Notes: a model not told the origin generated them from the letters alone. A stretch of DNA of 64,000 nucleotides from Cupriavidus sp. 2SB (GCF_005503625.1 NZ_SCMX01000005.1:90999-154998), one strand, 5' to 3'; positions 19,239-28,588 are shown, counted from the first letter of the stretch. A program made the numbers and translations.

Positions 19239-20179
19239 TGGAAAACAAATCGAACGCCTTTCTTGCCGGCGTGTTCACCATCGGCCTGGCCATCCTGGTG
19301 CTGTTCGCGCTGTTCTGGTTCAGTAGTGACCACGCCGTGCGCGTGCCGTACGACCTGATCACGCGTTCCACGGTGAACGGGCTCGGGCCGCAGGCCGATG
19401 TGAAGTATCGCGGGCTCGACGTGGGCAAGGTGGTATCCATCAAGTTCGATCCGCAGGTGCCGGGCCAGATCATCGTGCGCATCACCGTCAACCAGGACAC
19501 GCCGATCACGCGCACCACCTATGCCACGCTCGGTTTTCAGGGTGTCACCGGCATCGCGTACGTGCAACTGGACGATACCGCGCGCGAAGAGGGCGCCAGC
19601 ACCAACTCGCCGCGCCTGCCCACTTCGGCGCGCGAACCGGCGCGGATCGTGATGCGGCCCGGCTTCTTCGAGGAACTGGAGAAGCGTGGCGACTCGCTGC
19701 TGACGCAGACCGAAACGCTGATGGCATCGCTCAACGAGATGTTCCAGACCACCAATCGCGACGAGCTCATGTCGGCGATCAACTCGGTGCACCAGACCGC
19801 CGAGGATTACTCGAAACTCGCCAAGTCCCTGCAACCGGCCGTGAACCAGTTGCCCAAGGCCGTGGAAAACCTCAACGCCACGCTGGCCTCCACGCGCCGG
19901 CTGGCCGACGACCTGGCCAATCCGAATGGCACGGTGATGTCCACGGTGAATCGCGTAGGCGAGAACATGCAGGGTGCCGCGGATTCCGTGCAGAAGGCCG
20001 CCGGCATCTTCACGCAGGAAACGCTGCCACAACTCAACGGCCTGGCACGCGACGCACGGCAGACCGCGCGCAGCATCGACCGCGCAGCCGGCCAGTTCAA
20101 CGACCAGCCCAGCAGCGTGCTGTTCGGCGGCCCGTCGCCCACGGCAGGTCCGGGCGAGCCGGGCTTCCAGGCGCCTTGA
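19238..20179 (+). CDS. mlaD: MCE-domain lipid-binding protein (MlaD-like)
   Basis: 313 residues. One N-terminal membrane helix (about 8-28) is followed by a single MCE domain (about 37-115: LITRSTVNGLGPQADVKYRGLDVGKV, with TGIAYVQLDD at its end). A long helical, coiled-coil-prone region (about 150-275) then leads to a Pro/Gly-rich tail. MCE proteins form hexameric rings that shuttle phospholipid between the membranes. It is longer than E. coli MlaD (183 residues), and the extension resembles the needle-forming helices of larger MCE proteins. It sits between the ATPase and the lipoprotein gene. Confidence 0.92.
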   Translation: MENKSNAFLAGVFTIGLAILVLFALFWFSSDHAVRVPYDLITRSTVNGLGPQADVKYRGLDVGKVVSIKFDPQVPGQIIVRITVNQDTPITRTTYATLGFQGVTGIAYVQLDDTAREEGASTNSPRLPTSAREPARIVMRPGFFEELEKRGDSLLTQTETLMASLNEMFQTTNRDELMSAINSVHQTAEDYSKLAKSLQPAVNQLPKAVENLNATLASTRRLADDLANPNGTVMSTVNRVGENMQGAADSVQKAAGIFTQETLPQLNGLARDARQTARSIDRAAGQFNDQPSSVLFGGPSPTAGPGEPGFQAP

Positions 20180-20223
20180 ACCCGAACATGAAGCGCACCG
20201 AGCGCCCCAGCCGAGATTCCGCC

Positions 20224-20937
20224 ATGAATGCTTCCGCCCTCATCCCTTTCGCGCGCATCGCCACACTGGCCACGCTGCTGGTTCTCACCGGCTGCGGCGT
20301 GTTGCCTCAGTCGCGCAGCACCACCACCTATGACCTCGGCCCGCTGGCTGCCGCGCCATCGCAACCGCCTGCCCGCCTGCCCAAGCTGCGCGTGGCCGAG
20401 ACCGATGGTCCCACGTGGATGGATGGCCGTGGCATCTACTACCGTCTGCAGTACACGCAGGCGCAGCGGTTGCAGTCGTACGCGACGCAGCGCTGGGTCG
20501 ACGCCCCGACGCGGCTGTTCGACGACCGGCTGCGCGATGCGGTGTCGGGCCGGGGCGAACTGACCTGGTATGGCGACACCAGCGTGCCAGCCATCAAGGT
20601 GGACCTGCTGGGTTTCGAACAGGTCTTCGATACGGCCACCAGCAGCCGTGGCGTGGTGCGTGCGCGCGCCACGGTATTCCACAAGAACCTGATCGGGCAG
20701 AAGACATTCGTTGCCGAGCAGCAGGCGACGAGTGCCGATGGCGCAGGCGGTGTGAAGGCGCTGGCCGCGAGCAGTGACGCAGTGATCGCCGCCATCCTCG
20801 ACTGGGCAGCCGCGTTGCCGCTGGAAGCCGCGACGGCCACCGGCCCCGCCGCGTTGCCGCGCGCCAATCCGCCATCGCGCGACAGCGTGCCGATACCGCC
20901 CGTGGACACGCCAAAAGCCACGGCGCCGCGCCAATGA
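20224..20937 (+). CDS. ABC-type transport auxiliary lipoprotein
   Basis: 237 residues from the chosen start. A lipoprotein signal with lipobox LTGC places the modified Cys at residue 24, followed by an ABC-transport auxiliary (PqiC-like) domain (STTTYDLGPLA, YYRLQYTQAQRLQSYATQRWVDAPTRLF). A partner of the MCE complex, probably tethered to the outer membrane. The start could also be ATG 20188, which would only lengthen the n-region; 20224 was taken because the signal peptide begins properly there. It takes the place of MlaC: no separate periplasmic carrier gene is present in this operon. Confidence 0.88.
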   Translation: MNASALIPFARIATLATLLVLTGCGVLPQSRSTTTYDLGPLAAAPSQPPARLPKLRVAETDGPTWMDGRGIYYRLQYTQAQRLQSYATQRWVDAPTRLFDDRLRDAVSGRGELTWYGDTSVPAIKVDLLGFEQVFDTATSSRGVVRARATVFHKNLIGQKTFVAEQQATSADGAGGVKALAASSDAVIAAILDWAAALPLEAATATGPAALPRANPPSRDSVPIPPVDTPKATAPRQ

Positions 20938-20978
20938 AGCGTACAGTGCTTAACCCGTTGTAACGGTTGCGAGCCGTC

Positions 20979-22265
20979 ATGCTTTCGGACAGCGCCCCGC
21001 CTCCCACACCGCCGCAGGACTTGCGCCAGCCCGAACTTGAAGGATGGCTGCCCCGCCATTCTCCGCTGGCGCGCGTGGGGCTGGTCTGTTTCACACTGCT
21101 GGTGGCCTACGCCAGCCTGTATCCATTCACCGGCTGGACCAACAACGGTATCTCGCCGTTCGCATTCCTGAGCGCACCCAAGCCGCGCTACATCACCGAG
21201 TTCGACCTGCTGACGAACGTCATCGGCTACTGCCCGTTCGGCGCACTCGTGGTGTTGTCCCTGCACCCGCGTGTCTCCGGGGCGCGGGCCACGCTGATCG
21301 CCTTCGTGGCCGGCGCGCTGCTATCCGCCGTGATGGAAGCGCTACAGACCTGGCTGCCCACGCGGATCTCGTCGAACATTGACCTGATCACCAATGCGCT
21401 CGGGGCACTGCTCGGGGCCGCCGTGGTGGCACCGTTCACCGGCGCATTGATCGATCGGGGCACGCTGACGCGCCTGCGGCTCGCATGGTTCGAACCGCAT
21501 GCGAGCTTTGCCATCGTCCTCGTGATGTTGTGGCCCTTCGCGCAGATCTTCCCGCAGGAACATTTGTTCGGCATGGGCGGCATCGTGCGCGAGTGGCTCA
21601 CCGATCCCGATTCATGGCCAATGGCGTGGGTGCAGGCGTACTTCCCCGCGCTGATTGCGTGGCAGGACAACATCGGCATCCGCACCGACGACATGCAAAC
21701 GCAGTTGCTGCTGGAGACAGCCGTGACCGCATCGAGCTGGATCGGCACGGGGTTGTTTGCGTCGATCGCCATGCGGCGAACCGCGCCGATGCTGCGCATT
21801 CTGGCTGCACTGCTCACCGCCGCGCTGATCATCAAGGCCGCAGTGTCCGAGTTGCAGTTTCCGGATGACAACGCGTTCAACTGGCTCTCCGAAGGCGGCC
21901 GTTTTGCGTTGCTGACGAGTTCGCTGGTGCTGGTGTTACTGCTGCGGCTACCACGTTGGCTCCGTGCCGTGCTGGCAGTGGTGGCATTGACGGGGCTGGT
22001 CGCCTTGACCAATGTGCTGCCGTCGAATCCTTATGCGTGGGTGTCCGAGCAAGGATGGCGCATGGGCCGCTTCATCCATTTCAACAGCCTGGCGCAGTGG
22101 CTTGGGTGGCTGTGGCCGTTCATGGCGTTCACGTATGTGATCTGGCGCTTCGAGCAGGTCAGCCTGCGGCGCCGGTTGCAGCGCATTGCACGCCGCCGCG
22201 CCACCGCACGCGCAGTGGCCGCCGCTACGGACAGCCAAAGTCATCGCGAGACGAAGCAGCCTTAG
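20979..22265 (+). CDS. VanZ-family multi-pass membrane protein
   Basis: 428 residues with about nine or ten membrane segments. The first half carries the VanZ-like pattern: VCFTLLVAYASLYPFTGW, the FDLLTNVIGYCPFGALVVLSL turn, EALQTWLPTRISSNIDLITNALGALLG. The second half is a further block of helices ending in a basic tail (LRRRLQRIARRR). VanZ-like proteins are named after a teicoplanin resistance factor, but most are uncharacterised. The double-length form is larger than VanZ itself (about 160 residues). It follows the MCE operon by 41 bp on the same strand and may be co-transcribed. A GTG/TTG slightly upstream is possible; ATG 20979 is preferred. Confidence 0.82.
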   Translation: MLSDSAPPPTPPQDLRQPELEGWLPRHSPLARVGLVCFTLLVAYASLYPFTGWTNNGISPFAFLSAPKPRYITEFDLLTNVIGYCPFGALVVLSLHPRVSGARATLIAFVAGALLSAVMEALQTWLPTRISSNIDLITNALGALLGAAVVAPFTGALIDRGTLTRLRLAWFEPHASFAIVLVMLWPFAQIFPQEHLFGMGGIVREWLTDPDSWPMAWVQAYFPALIAWQDNIGIRTDDMQTQLLLETAVTASSWIGTGLFASIAMRRTAPMLRILAALLTAALIIKAAVSELQFPDDNAFNWLSEGGRFALLTSSLVLVLLLRLPRWLRAVLAVVALTGLVALTNVLPSNPYAWVSEQGWRMGRFIHFNSLAQWLGWLWPFMAFTYVIWRFEQVSLRRRLQRIARRRATARAVAAATDSQSHRETKQP

Positions 22266-22286
22266 CGCTCCGCCGCGCGAGGTGAA

Positions 22287-22937
22287 TCAGTGCAGTTGCC
22301 CGCCCTGTTCGCGGATATCGTCTTTCGTCGATAGCGTGGTGGCCACCGCCACGCGCAGCCCCGCGATCAGCGTCTCCAGCGCGAGGCTCGGCGCACCAGG
22401 GTGTCGCGCGGCCTGCTCCGGCAGATAGGGGATGTGGATGAATCCACCACGTGCGACGCTCGATGCCTTCGCCAGCGCGTGCATCAGGCCATAGAAGACG
22501 TGATTGCAAACGAAGGTGCCCGCCGTCTGCGACACCATCGCCGGCACGCCCGCTGCACGCAGATCTCTTACGATGGCCTTGATCGGCAGCGACGCGAAGT
22601 ACGCGGCCGGACCATCGGCGGCAATCGTGACGTCGATGGGCTGGGCGCCAACGTTGTCGGCCACGCGCGCATCGTCCACATTGATCGCCACGCGCTCGAT
22701 CGACAGCTCCGTGCGGCCGCCCGCCTGCCCCACCGCGATCACCACATCGGGACGCAGCGACGTGACGAGTGCATCCATGGCGTCGATGGCCTTGCCGAAC
22801 ACGCAAGGCAGTTGCCGCGCAACGACCACGGCATCGCCGATATGCGCGCCATCGAGCGCCCGCACCGCCTCCCACGACGGATTGATCGGTTCCTGTTCGA
22901 ACGGCTCGAAGCCGGTCAGCAAGACGGTACGGGTCAT
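22287..22937 (-). CDS. pcp: Pyroglutamyl-peptidase I
   Basis: 216 residues. The catalytic triad falls at the canonical positions: E81 ([13 protein letters not shown]), C144 ([15 protein letters not shown]) and H168 ([12 protein letters not shown]). The N-terminus [20 protein letters not shown] is typical. It removes N-terminal 5-oxoproline from peptides in the cytoplasm. As the last gene of the pxpBCA-DUF969-DUF979-pcp operon, it supplies the substrate for the 5-oxoprolinase encoded upstream. It is 10 bp from the preceding gene. Confidence 0.96.
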   Translation of the reverse strand: MTRTVLLTGFEPFEQEPINPSWEAVRALDGAHIGDAVVVARQLPCVFGKAIDAMDALVTSLRPDVVIAVGQAGGRTELSIERVAINVDDARVADNVGAQPIDVTIAADGPAAYFASLPIKAIVRDLRAAGVPAMVSQTAGTFVCNHVFYGLMHALAKASSVARGGFIHIPYLPEQAARHPGAPSLALETLIAGLRVAVATTLSTKDDIREQGGQLH

Positions 22938-22947
22938 GGCGATGTCC

Positions 22948-23898
22948 TTACATCAGGAAATACAGCAGGAAGATATTGGCAACGAGGATGCCCAGCGCCG
23001 AAGGCACCTGCGCCCGGATCACTGCGTTGCGGTCCTTCAGTTCGAGCAGTGCAGCCGGCACGATATTGAAGTTGGCTGCCATCGGCGTCATCAGCGTGCC
23101 GCAGTAGCCCGAGAACATGCCAATGGCCGCCATCACTGCCGGGTTCGCATGGAACACGCCCACCAGGATAGGCACGCCCACGCCGCCCGTCATTACCGGG
23201 AACGCGGCAAAGCCGTTACCCATGATGATCGTGAACAGCGCCATGCCGATGCAGTACACCGCCACAGCCACGAACTTGTAGTCCATGTTGATGTACGAGG
23301 TGGTCAGGTGCGCCACGGCCTTGTCCACGCCGCCATCGAAGAACACCAGGCCGAGCATCGCCAGCATCTGCGGCAGCACCAGCGCCCAGCCCAGCGATTC
23401 GATCAGGCGGCGCGATTCGCGCAGACCCTGCACCGGCGTTTCACGCGTGAGCCAGCACGCCACCGCCAGCGAGACCAGGCAGCCGACGCCGAGCGAGACG
23501 AACGTGACGTTCTTCGGATCGAGCAGCGGCAGGCCCGCCACCTTCACATCCTTGAACACCACCGTGCCGATCACCGTAATCAGCGGAATCAACAGCGCCG
23601 GCACAAACAGCTTGTTGCCGAGGCGCTTCGCGCTGGCGCGACGTTTTTCCTCGGACAACGTGCCATGCTTGCCGATGCCCACGCCACCGAACCCGGCGAT
23701 CAGCGCCATCACCACCGCAGCCACGCCGACGATGGCCGGCGGAATCTTGTCGCCGATCAGGAAGATCACTGCATAGAGCAGCCAGAACAGGCCCGTGGAC
23801 AACCGGCGCGGATGCGCCTTGTCCGAGAACGTCATCAGCGACGTGATCAGCAGGACAAAGCCGGCCAGCCAGTACAGGTATTGGATCGAGATGATCAT
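22948..23898 (-). CDS. DUF979 membrane protein, putative 5-oxoproline transporter component
   Basis: 316 residues with about eight to nine membrane helices and no signal peptide. The sequence matches DUF979 as I know it ([58 protein letters not shown]). The [13 protein letters not shown] and [12 protein letters not shown] stretches resemble the re-entrant loops of ion-coupled carboxylate carriers. It follows the DUF969 gene by 3 bp, and the two families are almost always adjacent, so they probably form one heteromeric transporter. The surrounding pcp and pxp genes suggest 5-oxoproline or pyroglutamyl peptides as cargo; this is inference. Confidence 0.88.
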   Translation of the reverse strand: MIISIQYLYWLAGFVLLITSLMTFSDKAHPRRLSTGLFWLLYAVIFLIGDKIPPAIVGVAAVVMALIAGFGGVGIGKHGTLSEEKRRASAKRLGNKLFVPALLIPLITVIGTVVFKDVKVAGLPLLDPKNVTFVSLGVGCLVSLAVACWLTRETPVQGLRESRRLIESLGWALVLPQMLAMLGLVFFDGGVDKAVAHLTTSYINMDYKFVAVAVYCIGMALFTIIMGNGFAAFPVMTGGVGVPILVGVFHANPAVMAAIGMFSGYCGTLMTPMAANFNIVPAALLELKDRNAVIRAQVPSALGILVANIFLLYFLM

Positions 23899-23901
23899 CG
23901 C

Positions 23902-24636
23902 TTACTCTCCCTTCGCACCAGCGGTGGCCGGCATGCCCACCGGCTTCTGCGCGCCAAGCTCGCGCTCCAGCCACATGTCCAGGCGCTTCAGGCGCACCGC
24001 ATGGATCAGGAAGGCGCAAATGGCGGTCGGGATACCCCAGACGGCGATATGCAGCGGTTCCACGTCGATGTGCGAGGCCAGCAGGAACGTGTGCATCAGC
24101 GCGATGGCACCGAACGCCACGAAGATGTCCTCACCGAAGAACAGTCCCACGTTGTCCGTGGCGGCGCAGAACGCCAGCACGCGCTGGCGCACCGGCTCGG
24201 GCAAATGGCCGAAGCGGTTCTCGGCCGCGCCTTCGGCCATCGGGGCCAGCAGCGGACGCACCATCTGCGGATGGCCACCCAGGCTGGTCAAGCCCATCGC
24301 GGCGGTCAGTTCGCGCACAGCGAGGTAGACGATCAGCAGGCGGCCCACCGTGGCCGACTTGATGCGCGAGATCCACGCCTGCGCATGCTCGCGCAAACCG
24401 TGGCGTTCCAGCAGGCCGATCACGGCCAGCGGCAGCAGAATGATCAGCGGCAGACTGCGCGCCTTGACGAAGGCGGTGCCGATCGCGGTAAAGATCTGCG
24501 TAAGCGGCATCGACGCAGCAATCCCCGTGACGATGGCGGCAGCCGCCACCACCATCATGGGATTGAACCGCAAGACGAAGCCGATGATGATGACGCCGAC
24601 CCCGAGCAGGGGCCAAAGATTGACAGCCGGTTCCAT
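23902..24636 (-). CDS. DUF969 membrane protein, putative transporter partner
   Basis: 244 residues with about six helices (LLGVGVIIIGFVLRF, MMVVAAAAIVTGIAA, PLIILLPLAVIGLLERHGLREHA and others), matching DUF969. The start MEPAVNLWPLL has AGGTG at good distance. It contains a conserved LGGHPQMVRPLLAPMAEGAAE loop and ATDNVGLFFGEDIFVA, charged segments unusual for a passive spacer. It is paired with DUF979 immediately downstream and sits after pxpA. A two-component permease for 5-oxoproline is the natural reading, but no transport signature of known mechanism is present. Confidence 0.87.
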   Translation of the reverse strand: MEPAVNLWPLLGVGVIIIGFVLRFNPMMVVAAAAIVTGIAASMPLTQIFTAIGTAFVKARSLPLIILLPLAVIGLLERHGLREHAQAWISRIKSATVGRLLIVYLAVRELTAAMGLTSLGGHPQMVRPLLAPMAEGAAENRFGHLPEPVRQRVLAFCAATDNVGLFFGEDIFVAFGAIALMHTFLLASHIDVEPLHIAVWGIPTAICAFLIHAVRLKRLDMWLERELGAQKPVGMPATAGAKGE

Positions 24637-24712
24637 GGGAAACACCTGATAACGCGTGAAGCGATACGTGAAGGACTGCGTGAAATCAACCGAGCCTGCG
24701 GGGCGAATCCCC

Positions 24713-25453
24713 TCAGGCATCGGCACGGACGGCGATGCCTTCCGCGCCGAGCCGATCCCGGATGCGGCGCGCGAAGGCAAGCGCGTGGGCGCCGTCGCCG
24801 TGCAGACACACGGTTTCGGCACGAATCGGTACCCAGGTGCCGTCGATGGCCTGCACGCGCTGGTCGCGCACCATCGACAACGTCTGGTTCAAAGCCACTT
24901 CCTCGTCGTCGTGCAACGCGCCCGGCGTGCCGCGCTTCACCAGCGTGCCGTCGGGGTTGTAGCCACGATCCGCGAAGACTTCTTCCTTGACCGCCAGGCC
25001 CGCCTCGCGCGCCATCGTGATCATCTGGCTGTTGGCCAGCCCGAAGAAGACGAGCTTGGGGTTGTAGTCCTTCACGGCGCGCACGATGGCCGCACACAGT
25101 TTCGGATCGCGCACGGCCATGTTGTAGAGCGCGCCATGCGGCTTCACATGCGCCAGTTGGCCGCCCTGTGCGCGCACCATCGCGTCGAGCGCGCCGATCT
25201 GGTACAGCACGTCGGCGTAGACCGCCTCGGGATCGCGCTGCATCTCGGTGCGGCCAAAGTTCTCGCGATCCGGAAAGCTCGGATGCGCGCCGATGGCCAC
25301 GTTCTTCTCCAGCGCCCATTTCACGGTCTGGAGCATGGTGGCCGCGTCACCCGCGTGCCAGCCGCACGCGACGTTCGCGGAGCTGATCAACGCGATCAGC
25401 GCCTCGTCATTGCCGCAGCCTTCGCCAAGGTCTGCATTGAGGTCGATTTGCAT
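24713..25453 (-). CDS. pxpA: 5-oxoprolinase subunit PxpA
   Basis: 246 residues of the LamB/YcsF family. Features: [57 protein letters not shown] and the C-terminal [11 protein letters not shown]. With PxpB and PxpC it forms the ATP-dependent prokaryotic 5-oxoprolinase that opens 5-oxo-L-proline to glutamate (established for the E. coli and B. subtilis proteins). The two partner genes lie directly upstream on the same strand, and pcp at the end of the operon produces the substrate. Confidence 0.96.
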   Translation of the reverse strand: MQIDLNADLGEGCGNDEALIALISSANVACGWHAGDAATMLQTVKWALEKNVAIGAHPSFPDRENFGRTEMQRDPEAVYADVLYQIGALDAMVRAQGGQLAHVKPHGALYNMAVRDPKLCAAIVRAVKDYNPKLVFFGLANSQMITMAREAGLAVKEEVFADRGYNPDGTLVKRGTPGALHDDEEVALNQTLSMVRDQRVQAIDGTWVPIRAETVCLHGDGAHALAFARRIRDRLGAEGIAVRADA

Positions 25454-25510
25454 GGGCGTTCTCCGTAGGGGACGGTAGTTGTGGGGGCTTGGAAGACTCA
25501 GGCGAAGCGT

Positions 25511-26530
25511 TCAGGCAACGAAGCGAGTCGTCGTTCGTCGTCGTGCGGCAATCTGCATGCCGGCGCCCTGCCAGCGCAGTGCCTGGTCGATCTGCCGCAG
25601 ATAGCGGTCGACTTCCGCCTGTGCGGCGGCAGCCTGTTCAAGGGACACCTCGGCAAAGCGCACCGTTGCACCGAGCGGCACCTGCGCCAGGCGCCAGAGG
25701 TCGGCGCCAATCACGGTGCCGATCTTCGGATAGCCGCCCGTGGTCTGCGCATCGCTCATCAGCGCGATGGGCTGGCCGTTCGGCGGCACCTGCATCACGC
25801 CCGGCATCACCCCATGCGACAGCAGATCTGCCGAGCGCTCGGCCCGACGCGCCAGCGCAGGACCCTCAAGACGCAGGCCCATCCGGTTGCTCTGCGGCGT
25901 GATGGTCCAGTCTGCCGACCACAGCGCTTGCTGCGACGCCGGCTCGAAATCGGGATACTCGGGACCCGGCAGCAAGCGGATGGTCAGCGCACTGCCCTCG
26001 CGATTGGCGGGCAACGCCCAGCCCGGCGCAGCCACGCCGAGCCAGTCGCGGTCTTCCTCGATACCGGGCCTGCCCGCAGGCAGACGATCGCCATCGCGCA
26101 GCACGCGGCCTTCGAAGCCGCCGAAGTTCGATTTGAGATCCGTGCTACGCGAGTTCATCACCAGCGGCACGTCGATGCCACCGGCCACGCAGAGGTAGGT
26201 GCGCGTGCCGCCGCGCGCTGCGGGCAGCGTCAACGTCTCGCCACGGCGCACGTCGAAGGCATGCCACGACCACACGGGCACGCCGTCGAGGTTGGCGCTG
26301 CATTCGGCGCCGGTCAGTGCCACGCGCATATCGGCCTCGAACCGCAACGCGGCACGGCCCAGCGTGAACTCGATGGCTGCCGCGCCCGGCTCGTTGCCGA
26401 GGAGTCGATTGCCCACCTGCAGCGCCAGCCCATCGGCGGCACCGGAACGGCCCACACCGAAGCGCCGGAATCCCACACGGCCCAGATCCTGCACCGACGC
26501 CTGCGCGCCAGGTCGAATGATCTCGATCAC
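25511..26530 (-). CDS. pxpC: 5-oxoprolinase subunit PxpC
   Basis: 339 residues of the biotin-dependent carboxyltransferase-like (KipA/YbgK, AHS2) family. Features: IRPGAQASVQDLGRVGFRRFGV at the start, GAAAIEFTLGRAALRF, RTYLCVAGGIDVP, GPEYPDF, and the C-terminal PNGQPIALMSDAQTTGGYPKIG. It starts 4 bp inside the pxpB stop (ATGA overlap), so the two subunits are made together. Annotation as an allophanate hydrolase subunit or urea-related enzyme would be an error; the pxpA and pcp context fixes the role as 5-oxoprolinase. Confidence 0.95.
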   Translation of the reverse strand: MIEIIRPGAQASVQDLGRVGFRRFGVGRSGAADGLALQVGNRLLGNEPGAAAIEFTLGRAALRFEADMRVALTGAECSANLDGVPVWSWHAFDVRRGETLTLPAARGGTRTYLCVAGGIDVPLVMNSRSTDLKSNFGGFEGRVLRDGDRLPAGRPGIEEDRDWLGVAAPGWALPANREGSALTIRLLPGPEYPDFEPASQQALWSADWTITPQSNRMGLRLEGPALARRAERSADLLSHGVMPGVMQVPPNGQPIALMSDAQTTGGYPKIGTVIGADLWRLAQVPLGATVRFAEVSLEQAAAAQAEVDRYLRQIDQALRWQGAGMQIAARRRTTTRFVA

Positions 26531-27177
26531 AGCAGCACCTCCTCGGCGATAAAGCGCACGGTATCGCCCGGCGCGAACAGCGACGGCGGATCACGGTCGG
26601 CCACGAACAACTGCGCCTCCGTATGGCCGATCAACTGCCAGCCTCCCGGAAGCACGGCCGGATAGATACCCGTCTGCTCGCCGCCGATGCCCACCGCACC
26701 CGCCGGCACCGCCAGACGCGGCTCGCGACGACGCGGCGTGGCCAGCTCCGGCGCCAGTCCGCCCATATATGCGAATCCCGGCTGGAATCCGAGGAAATAC
26801 ACCACGTACTCACCCGCCGCATGACGGCGCACCACTTCCTGCGGCGACAGTCCCGTATGCGCGGCCACATCGGCAATATCGGGCCCGAACTCGCCGCCGT
26901 AGCGGACGGGAATCTCCACGAGCTTGCCCGTGGCATTGCGCGTCTCGCCCGACGCCCACGCCACCTTCAGGTTGCGCTCCAGCGCGGCCACATCGGCCGT
27001 CTCGTCAAACGACAGCGTGAGATTGTTCATGCCCGGCACCACATCCACCACACCCCGCCAGTCGGCAGCACGCTCGGCCATGGCCCAGATACGGCGCTGG
27101 ACGTCGAGCGACGCCGGCGGTGCCACGCTGTAAAGGAGAGCCTGCTCGGCCAGACGGTGAACGGTGCATTGAGGCAT
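26527..27177 (-). CDS. pxpB: 5-oxoprolinase subunit PxpB
   Basis: 216 residues of the KipI/YbgJ (AHS1) family. Features: RVVDVVPGMNNLTLSFD-type region (VVDVVPGMNNLTLSF), VEIPVRYGGEFGPDI, YVVYFLGFQPGFAYMGGL, RLAVPAGAVGIGGEQTGIYP and GGWQLIGHTEAQLF. First gene of the operon. The ATG at 27177 was chosen since the family begins with a short segment before the RLAEQALLYSV strand; its ribosome site is poor (GGCCCCCTC), so a start further upstream (open to 27270) is not excluded. Confidence 0.93.
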   Translation of the reverse strand: MPQCTVHRLAEQALLYSVAPPASLDVQRRIWAMAERAADWRGVVDVVPGMNNLTLSFDETADVAALERNLKVAWASGETRNATGKLVEIPVRYGGEFGPDIADVAAHTGLSPQEVVRRHAAGEYVVYFLGFQPGFAYMGGLAPELATPRRREPRLAVPAGAVGIGGEQTGIYPAVLPGGWQLIGHTEAQLFVADRDPPSLFAPGDTVRFIAEEVLL

Positions 27178-27286
27178 GAGGGGGCCATGAAAGATCGCGT
27201 TGAGGGTCCAGGTAGTGTAGGCACCACAGACACCCCGCGCGACGTCGCCAACAAACCCGATGTGACTCAATCGAATTTCATTGACG

Positions 27287-27319
27287 ATTTATCGATAAAT
27301 TCATGTTATCGAAACATGA
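27287..27319. promoter_or_regulatory. Two adjoining palindromes, candidate operator of the pxp operon
   Basis: The first (27287-27300) is a perfect 14-bp palindrome, ATTTATCGATAAAT. The second (27301-27319) has arms TCATGTT and AACATGA around ATCGA. Both contain TTATCGA at the same place, with centres 16.5 bp apart, suggesting two sites for one dimeric regulator 110-142 bp before pxpB. Confidence 0.55.
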
Positions 27320-27456
27320 CCATGCCCGGCACCTCGGGGGAACCCTTAGTGTTTGTGCACTGTTAGGGGGAAGTTGGGGGGCGTTTGGGGCGAAAGTTAC
27401 TGATAAGCAACCCAAGCAGAAAGGACTCTGAAAGACTTCCGCAAACATTCAGGACG

Positions 27457-27490
27457 AAAAAAAACCGGCCAGCGAGGCTGACCGGTTTTC
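27457..27490 (-). terminator. Rho-independent terminator of lipA
   Basis: On the minus strand, arms AAAACCGGTCAGCC and GGCTGGCCGGTTTT (one mismatch) around TC are followed by a T-run of eight in all. It begins about 43 bp after the lipA stop. Confidence 0.88.
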
Positions 27491-27532
27491 GGCAGGGGAG
27501 ACGATCCCTGTTACGGCATCACACTTCCAGAC

Positions 27533-28525
27533 TCAGGCAAACCCTGCCAGATGCGCCTGCTCGTCAGCGTGGTACGAGCTGCGGACCATGGCGCCGACGG
27601 CGGCGTGGGTGAAGCCCATCTTGTACGCTTCTTCCTCGAACATCTTGAAGGTGTCCGGGTGGACGTAGCGCATCACCGGGAGGTGATGGTTCGACGGTGC
27701 CAGGTACTGGCCGATCGTCAGCATGTCGATGTCGTGGGCGCGCATGTCGCGCATGACTTCGAGGATTTCCTCGTCGGTCTCGCCCAGGCCCACCATCAGG
27801 CCCGACTTCGTTGCCACGTCCGGGTTGCGGCGCTTGAACTCCTGCAGCAGCTTCAGCGAGTGCTCGTAGTCGGCGCCGGGGCGAGCCTGCTTGTACAGGC
27901 GCGGCACCGTTTCCATGTTGTGGTTCATCACATCGGGCGGCGCGTTCTGCAGGATGTCCAGGGCCTTGTCCAGACGGCCACGGAAATCGGGCACCAGTAC
28001 CTCGATGCGGGTGTTCGGCGACAGTTCCCGGGTCTGCGAGATGCAATCGACGTAGTGCTGCGCACCGCCGTCACGCAGGTCATCGCGGTCCACGCTGGTG
28101 ATCACCACGTAATTCAGGCGAAGCTGGGCGATGGTACGCGCCAGGTTGCCCGGCTCGTTCACGTCGAGCGGATCGGGGCGGCCATGGCCCACGTCGCAGA
28201 ACGGGCAGCGGCGCGTGCACTTGTCGCCCATGATCATGAACGTGGCTGTGCCCTTGCCGAAGCACTCGCCGATGTTCGGGCAGCTCGCTTCCTCGCACAC
28301 GGTGACGAGGTTGTTCGCGCGCAGGATGTCCTTGATCTCGTAGAAGCGCGAGTTGCCAGTGGCGGCCTTCACGCGAATCCATTCCGGCTTCTTGAGCCGC
28401 TCGGCCGGCACGATCTTGATGGGGATGCGCGCGGTCTTCTCGGCCGACTTCTGCTTCTTGGTCGCGTCGTATTCTGCGGGGGCTTGCGGGACTTCGCTGG
28501 ACGTGGCGATCAGTGCGTCGCTCAT
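27533..28525 (-). CDS. lipA: Lipoyl synthase
   Basis: 330 residues, radical SAM. The auxiliary cluster cysteines are C77, C82, C88 ([12 protein letters not shown]); the radical-SAM cluster is C103, C107, C110 (CTRRCPFC). The C-terminal Ser ligand lies in the RSSYHA segment. It inserts two sulfur atoms into protein-bound octanoyl groups to make lipoate. The start [10 protein letters not shown] has GGAGA 6 bp upstream; an ATG 30 bp earlier was rejected. It lies 63 bp downstream of lipB, the usual pair. Confidence 0.97.
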   Translation of the reverse strand: MSDALIATSSEVPQAPAEYDATKKQKSAEKTARIPIKIVPAERLKKPEWIRVKAATGNSRFYEIKDILRANNLVTVCEEASCPNIGECFGKGTATFMIMGDKCTRRCPFCDVGHGRPDPLDVNEPGNLARTIAQLRLNYVVITSVDRDDLRDGGAQHYVDCISQTRELSPNTRIEVLVPDFRGRLDKALDILQNAPPDVMNHNMETVPRLYKQARPGADYEHSLKLLQEFKRRNPDVATKSGLMVGLGETDEEILEVMRDMRAHDIDMLTIGQYLAPSNHHLPVMRYVHPDTFKMFEEEAYKMGFTHAAVGAMVRSSYHADEQAHLAGFA

Positions 28526-28588
28526 ACTGTTCTCCGCACGCGCGGCCGCGTGCATGTGTGGCGTTGATTCGGGGCCGGGCGTGCCATC

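Larger units (their letters stand above)
27178..27532. other. Intergenic region upstream of the 5-oxoproline operon
   Basis: 355 bp without a gene. It holds the lipA terminator (27457-27490) and, at 27287-27319, two abutting palindromes in an AT-rich patch that should be the control region of pxpB. No tRNA or conserved RNA was recognised. Confidence 0.6.

Noticed and set aside
22504..24990. An 828-codon open frame on the + strand across pcp, DUF979 and DUF969
   Set aside because: It spans three real genes and their borders, and its composition is that of an antisense shadow.
25511..27177. Allophanate hydrolase / urea carboxylase-related annotation for the AHS1 and AHS2 genes
   Set aside because: The neighbouring pxpA and pcp genes fix these as the PxpB and PxpC subunits of 5-oxoprolinase.
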